This document shows, one piece after another, positions 61,463 through 64,000 of a stretch of DNA of 64,000 bases (position 1 is the first letter of the stretch; every line of letters starts with the position of its first letter). A program made the translations under genes and the position numbers. The notes beneath the pieces were generated by a model, which did not search any database, was not told the DNA's origin, and saw only the letters and a program-made list of their open reading frames with translations. The stretch is from Geminisphaera colitermitum TAV2 (GTDB taxonomy: Bacteria; Verrucomicrobiota; Verrucomicrobiia; Opitutales; Opitutaceae): the NCBI RefSeq assembly GCF_000171235.2, contig NZ_ABEA03000004.1, positions 45,527 to 109,526 of the forward strand, read 5' to 3'.

Positions 61463-62386
61463 TCAGAGGCGGGCGCGACAGCGGCGGTTTACGACGGCAA
61501 GGATGATGAGAATCGCCCCCGCAATGGCGGCAGTGGCGGCGGGTTCGGGAACGGCGGTCAGGTTGGAAAGACGCACGGCCTCCAGTTGGGTGGCATCAAG
61601 AACGCTGGTGTAAATGCGCACGTCGTCGAATAGGGCGTTGGGGGTGCGGTTGGCGCCGGAATAGTCCTGCCCGGCGCCGAGCCGCAGGCGGTAGTCCCTG
61701 CCCGCACCGGTGAGACTGGCAACGGTGCCCTTGTTCAGCGTAAGGGATTTGTCGTCAACGAGAGAAAGGGCGGAAGAGGCGCTGGTGTCACCCGTGTAAA
61801 AGTTCACGTTGGCGGAGGTAGCGGTGCCATCGTAACTGACTGCGAGGAATGCCCAGCCGTTGCTCAGATTGACGAGTGCGGTTGTGTTGAGGGCTGTGCC
61901 GTTCACCCAGAGTTGGAGTTTCACTGAGTTGGGGGTGGTGTTTTCCAAACGGAAGGAAAAGCCGTTGCTGCTGCCATTGTTGACGCCAATGAGACGGGTG
62001 GGGCTGTTGGCCAGGGAGGTGACGTTGACCCAAAGGGAAACAGTGAATGCGGAAAAACCTGCGTTAAGTTGGGCCACGTCCGCGCCGGCGGCGATGTTTG
62101 TGCCAGTGTTGCCATCGCCAGCGTTGTTTCCGTTGATGGAGAGTGCGTAGCCGCTGCCGGAGGGAGTGTTGCCCTCCGCACTCCATGCGGCGGCATTGGA
62201 TGTGCCGCGATTGAGCGTGATGCCGCCATTGGTTCCGGTTCCGGAATTGGAGGCAGTGGTGCCGGTGCCTTCGTCAAAGGTGTAATGGACGACCGGATCG
62301 GGGAGGGTGATGGCGGAGACGATGCCGACCAGGGCGGCGGAAGCGAAGGTGGCGATGAGGCGGCGCAGGATGGATGGGATGTTCAT
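61463..62386 (-). CDS. PEP-CTERM protein with LamG-like domain
   Basis: A 307-residue exported protein. Signal peptide residues 1-25 (LIATFASAALVGIVSA). A concanavalin/LamG-type sandwich follows (VVHYTFDEGTGTTASNSGTG, FTVSLWVNVTSLANSPTRL, NALFDDVRIYTSVLDATQLE). C-terminal VPEPAATAAIAGAILIILAV with a basic end (NRRCRARL) is the exosortase signal. It probably binds glycans at the cell surface. It lies 51 bp upstream of GH130 and may lead the mannan operon. Confidence 0.88.
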   Translation of the reverse strand: MNIPSILRRLIATFASAALVGIVSAITLPDPVVHYTFDEGTGTTASNSGTGTNGGITLNRGTSNAAAWSAEGNTPSGSGYALSINGNNAGDGNTGTNIAAGADVAQLNAGFSAFTVSLWVNVTSLANSPTRLIGVNNGSSNGFSFRLENTTPNSVKLQLWVNGTALNTTALVNLSNGWAFLAVSYDGTATSANVNFYTGDTSASSALSLVDDKSLTLNKGTVASLTGAGRDYRLRLGAGQDYSGANRTPNALFDDVRIYTSVLDATQLEAVRLSNLTAVPEPAATAAIAGAILIILAVVNRRCRARL

Positions 62387-62476
62387 GGGTGGTTTTGTCG
62401 GGTTGGCGTTTGGGTGGCGGGTGAGAGGCGATCACGAACAGAGCATTAGTGTATCATTTTTCAAGAACTTTTTTCC

Positions 62477-62486
62477 TAGTGCACTA
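62477..62486. promoter_or_regulatory. Palindrome in the promoter region of the PEP-CTERM/mannan locus
   Basis: TAGTGCACTA lies 90 bp upstream of the start at 62386, in an A/T-rich stretch (62440-62510) with a TTGAAA-like -35 candidate on the minus strand. It may be a LacI/GntR-type operator. Confidence 0.35.
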
Positions 62487-62586
62487 TTTCAATTGACGGA
62501 AATGCTCTGATTGCTTCGGAGCGGCGGCATGTTGCCGGCGATCCATAGGGAAATTCTGTCGATGGGAGAGGCCCGGAGGCCGGGCG

Positions 62587-63981
62587 TCACTTGGGAGCTG
62601 CTGATGTCCGGATGTCTTGGGTGGGGTTGGGGAGGTAACCGCCGTGGTGGCGGATGCGGTCGCGGAGCCAGGCAGGGTCCACAGCGCGAACGTTGCCAGC
62701 GTGCGCGGTGGCGGCGCGGGCTGCGGCTATGCCGGCGGCTTCGCCAGTGGCAAGGCAGGGGGGCATGACGCGGACACTGGACTGGACGGCTTGTTCGCAG
62801 GAGATGGAGCGTCCGGCCACGAGGGTGTTTTGGAGGGTCTGCGGGATGAGGCAGCGCCAGGGGATGCCGTGTGATTCGCCGGGGCCGTAGTGGAGGCAGG
62901 CTTTGTCCCAGCGGGTGATATCGTCGCCGTCGCGGGGGATGTCATCCTTGGCCCAGTGGATGTCGATATAGTAGTTGTTGCGGGCGATTTCGTCGGGAAA
63001 GGTGCGGCGGGCGAGGTAGTCGTCGAGAGTGAGGGTGTAGTCGCCGGTGATGCGGCGGGTTTCGCGGATGCCCATGAGGGGGGCGGTGGTGACGAGGTAG
63101 GCGTCGGCAAAGGCGGAGGGGCAATATTCTTTGAGGGCGGCGAGGAATTGGGCGGCCATTTTGCGGCCTTGTATCATGGCGGCAGACACGGTTTCTGGAC
63201 GGGTGTTGTCAACGTCCCACATGTGGCCGGCGTTGAAGCCGACGGTGCGGGGGCCGATGACGGAGTGGCAGATGTGGGTGTCGGTAATGAGTGGATACTT
63301 TTGGGTGTCGCGGGCGATGGCATACATGGGGCTGTGGGGGTTGGAGCCGTGGAGGATGGGGCCGGCTGCGAGGGCGTCGGTGTCGACGTTGGAGATGATA
63401 AAGCAATGGGTAACGGGCATGAGTTTTTGTCCGTTGGCGTCGCCTTTGTGGAAGGGTGCGCCGGCCCAGGCGCAGAGATCGGCGTCGCCAGTGCAATCGA
63501 TAAAGACGCGGGCGGTGTGGGCGGTGAGGCCGGTTTTGTTGGTGGTGATGATGGTTTTTATGGTGCCGGGGGCGGCGGGGTCGGGTTCGACTGCGGAGAG
63601 GTGGGTGTGGAAGAGGATGCGGGCGCCGGCGGTGGTGATGAGGTCGTCGTAAATGCGTTTGAGGCGTTCGGCGTCGATGGGGACCCAGTCGTTGTGGTCG
63701 GGCGCGATGTGGGGCATGCCGGCTTTGCAGGTTTCGAAGATTTTTTGGGCGAGTCCGCGATAAATGAATTTTTCTTTGTCGGTAAAGGGGCACCAGGAGG
63801 GGACGAGGCCGCTGGTGCCCATGCCGCCGAGGGTGCCGGTGGCTTCGATGAGGAGGGTGCGGGCTCCGTCGCGGGCGGCAGCGGTGGCGGCGGCGCAACC
63901 GGCGGGGCCTCCGCCGACAACAATGACGTCCCAGTGGTCGTCGTGGGGGATTTCGCGGGGGGGGAGGGTGTGCGTTTTCAT
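62587..63981 (-). CDS. FAD-dependent oxidoreductase (FAD_oxidored family), paralogue
   Basis: A 464-residue flavoprotein with [20 protein letters not shown] (residues 17-36), [60 protein letters not shown] and a C-terminal [20 protein letters not shown] with [14 protein letters not shown]. It has the same architecture as the protein at 48947, without the polar tail. It stands alone upstream of the PEP-CTERM gene, 201 bp away, same strand. Substrate unknown; related enzymes occur in sugar loci of Planctomycetes and Verrucomicrobia. Confidence 0.87.
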   Translation of the reverse strand: MKTHTLPPREIPHDDHWDVIVVGGGPAGCAAATAAARDGARTLLIEATGTLGGMGTSGLVPSWCPFTDKEKFIYRGLAQKIFETCKAGMPHIAPDHNDWVPIDAERLKRIYDDLITTAGARILFHTHLSAVEPDPAAPGTIKTIITTNKTGLTAHTARVFIDCTGDADLCAWAGAPFHKGDANGQKLMPVTHCFIISNVDTDALAAGPILHGSNPHSPMYAIARDTQKYPLITDTHICHSVIGPRTVGFNAGHMWDVDNTRPETVSAAMIQGRKMAAQFLAALKEYCPSAFADAYLVTTAPLMGIRETRRITGDYTLTLDDYLARRTFPDEIARNNYYIDIHWAKDDIPRDGDDITRWDKACLHYGPGESHGIPWRCLIPQTLQNTLVAGRSISCEQAVQSSVRVMPPCLATGEAAGIAAARAATAHAGNVRAVDPAWLRDRIRHHGGYLPNPTQDIRTSAAPK

Positions 63982-64000
63982 GGGTGGCAGTGGTGCTGGA

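Overview
The window looks like a chromosomal segment of a GC-rich verrucomicrobium of the Opitutaceae, of the kind known from termite guts. The lineage is an inference. It rests on PEP-CTERM proteins, H-X9-DG pseudopilins, many secreted glycoside hydrolases and an autotransporter-strand type protein, together with a nitrogenase of the Clostridium pasteurianum type. No rRNA or tRNA gene was seen.

Regions. (1) 1-6.1 kb: a secreted beta-strand-repeat type protein (partial), an H-X9-DG pseudopilin, a GntR/LacI regulator and a divergent GH38 alpha-mannosidase, with a palindromic operator candidate between the last two. (2) 6.1-8.4 kb: a GNAT acetyltransferase gene split by an 831-bp IS5-family element with intact inverted repeats and a TA duplication, then a REP-associated tyrosine transposase (RAYT) between two REP-pair elements. 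(3) 8.4-16.4 kb, all minus strand: mop, modA, modB, modC (molybdate uptake) followed by nifH, nifD, nifK behind a sigma-54 type promoter; no nifE, nifN or nifB is present. (4) 16.4-29.5 kb: a mobile island with a MobF relaxase/helicase, a 1742-residue methylase-helicase, a winged-helix protein, an integrase remnant cut by an IS5-type remnant, a decayed nuclease gene of a type seen in defence proteins, a Fic protein and an IS701-type remnant. (5) 29.5-53.8 kb: carbohydrate loci. These hold a sodium:solute symporter, PEP-CTERM protein, secreted hydrolases, another pseudopilin, two paralogous AraC regulators plus a third one, three Gfo/Idh/MocA oxidoreductases, a DUF6807-type protein, and a five-gene plus-strand operon (sialidase, FAD enzyme, mandelate-racemase type dehydratase, 2-hydroxyacid dehydrogenase, DHDPS/NAL lyase). 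(6) 54-64 kb, minus strand: a mannan/mannoside locus (GH130, pseudopilin, GH5, GH38-like, GH5) with a PEP-CTERM LamG protein and a second FAD enzyme upstream.

Two features cut across the loci. First, long homopolymeric G:C tracts (10 to 19 nt) occur repeatedly at gene junctions and inside coding sequences of the sugar loci. In two secreted-enzyme genes such a tract lies just after the signal peptide, and one of these is out of frame there. This is what slipped-strand phase variation would look like, though sequencing error must be excluded. Second, three glycoside-hydrolase loci each carry their own single H-X9-DG pseudopilin, and a PEP-CTERM or strand-repeat surface protein lies next to each. 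That suggests a repeated module of regulator, hydrolases, pseudopilin and surface protein.
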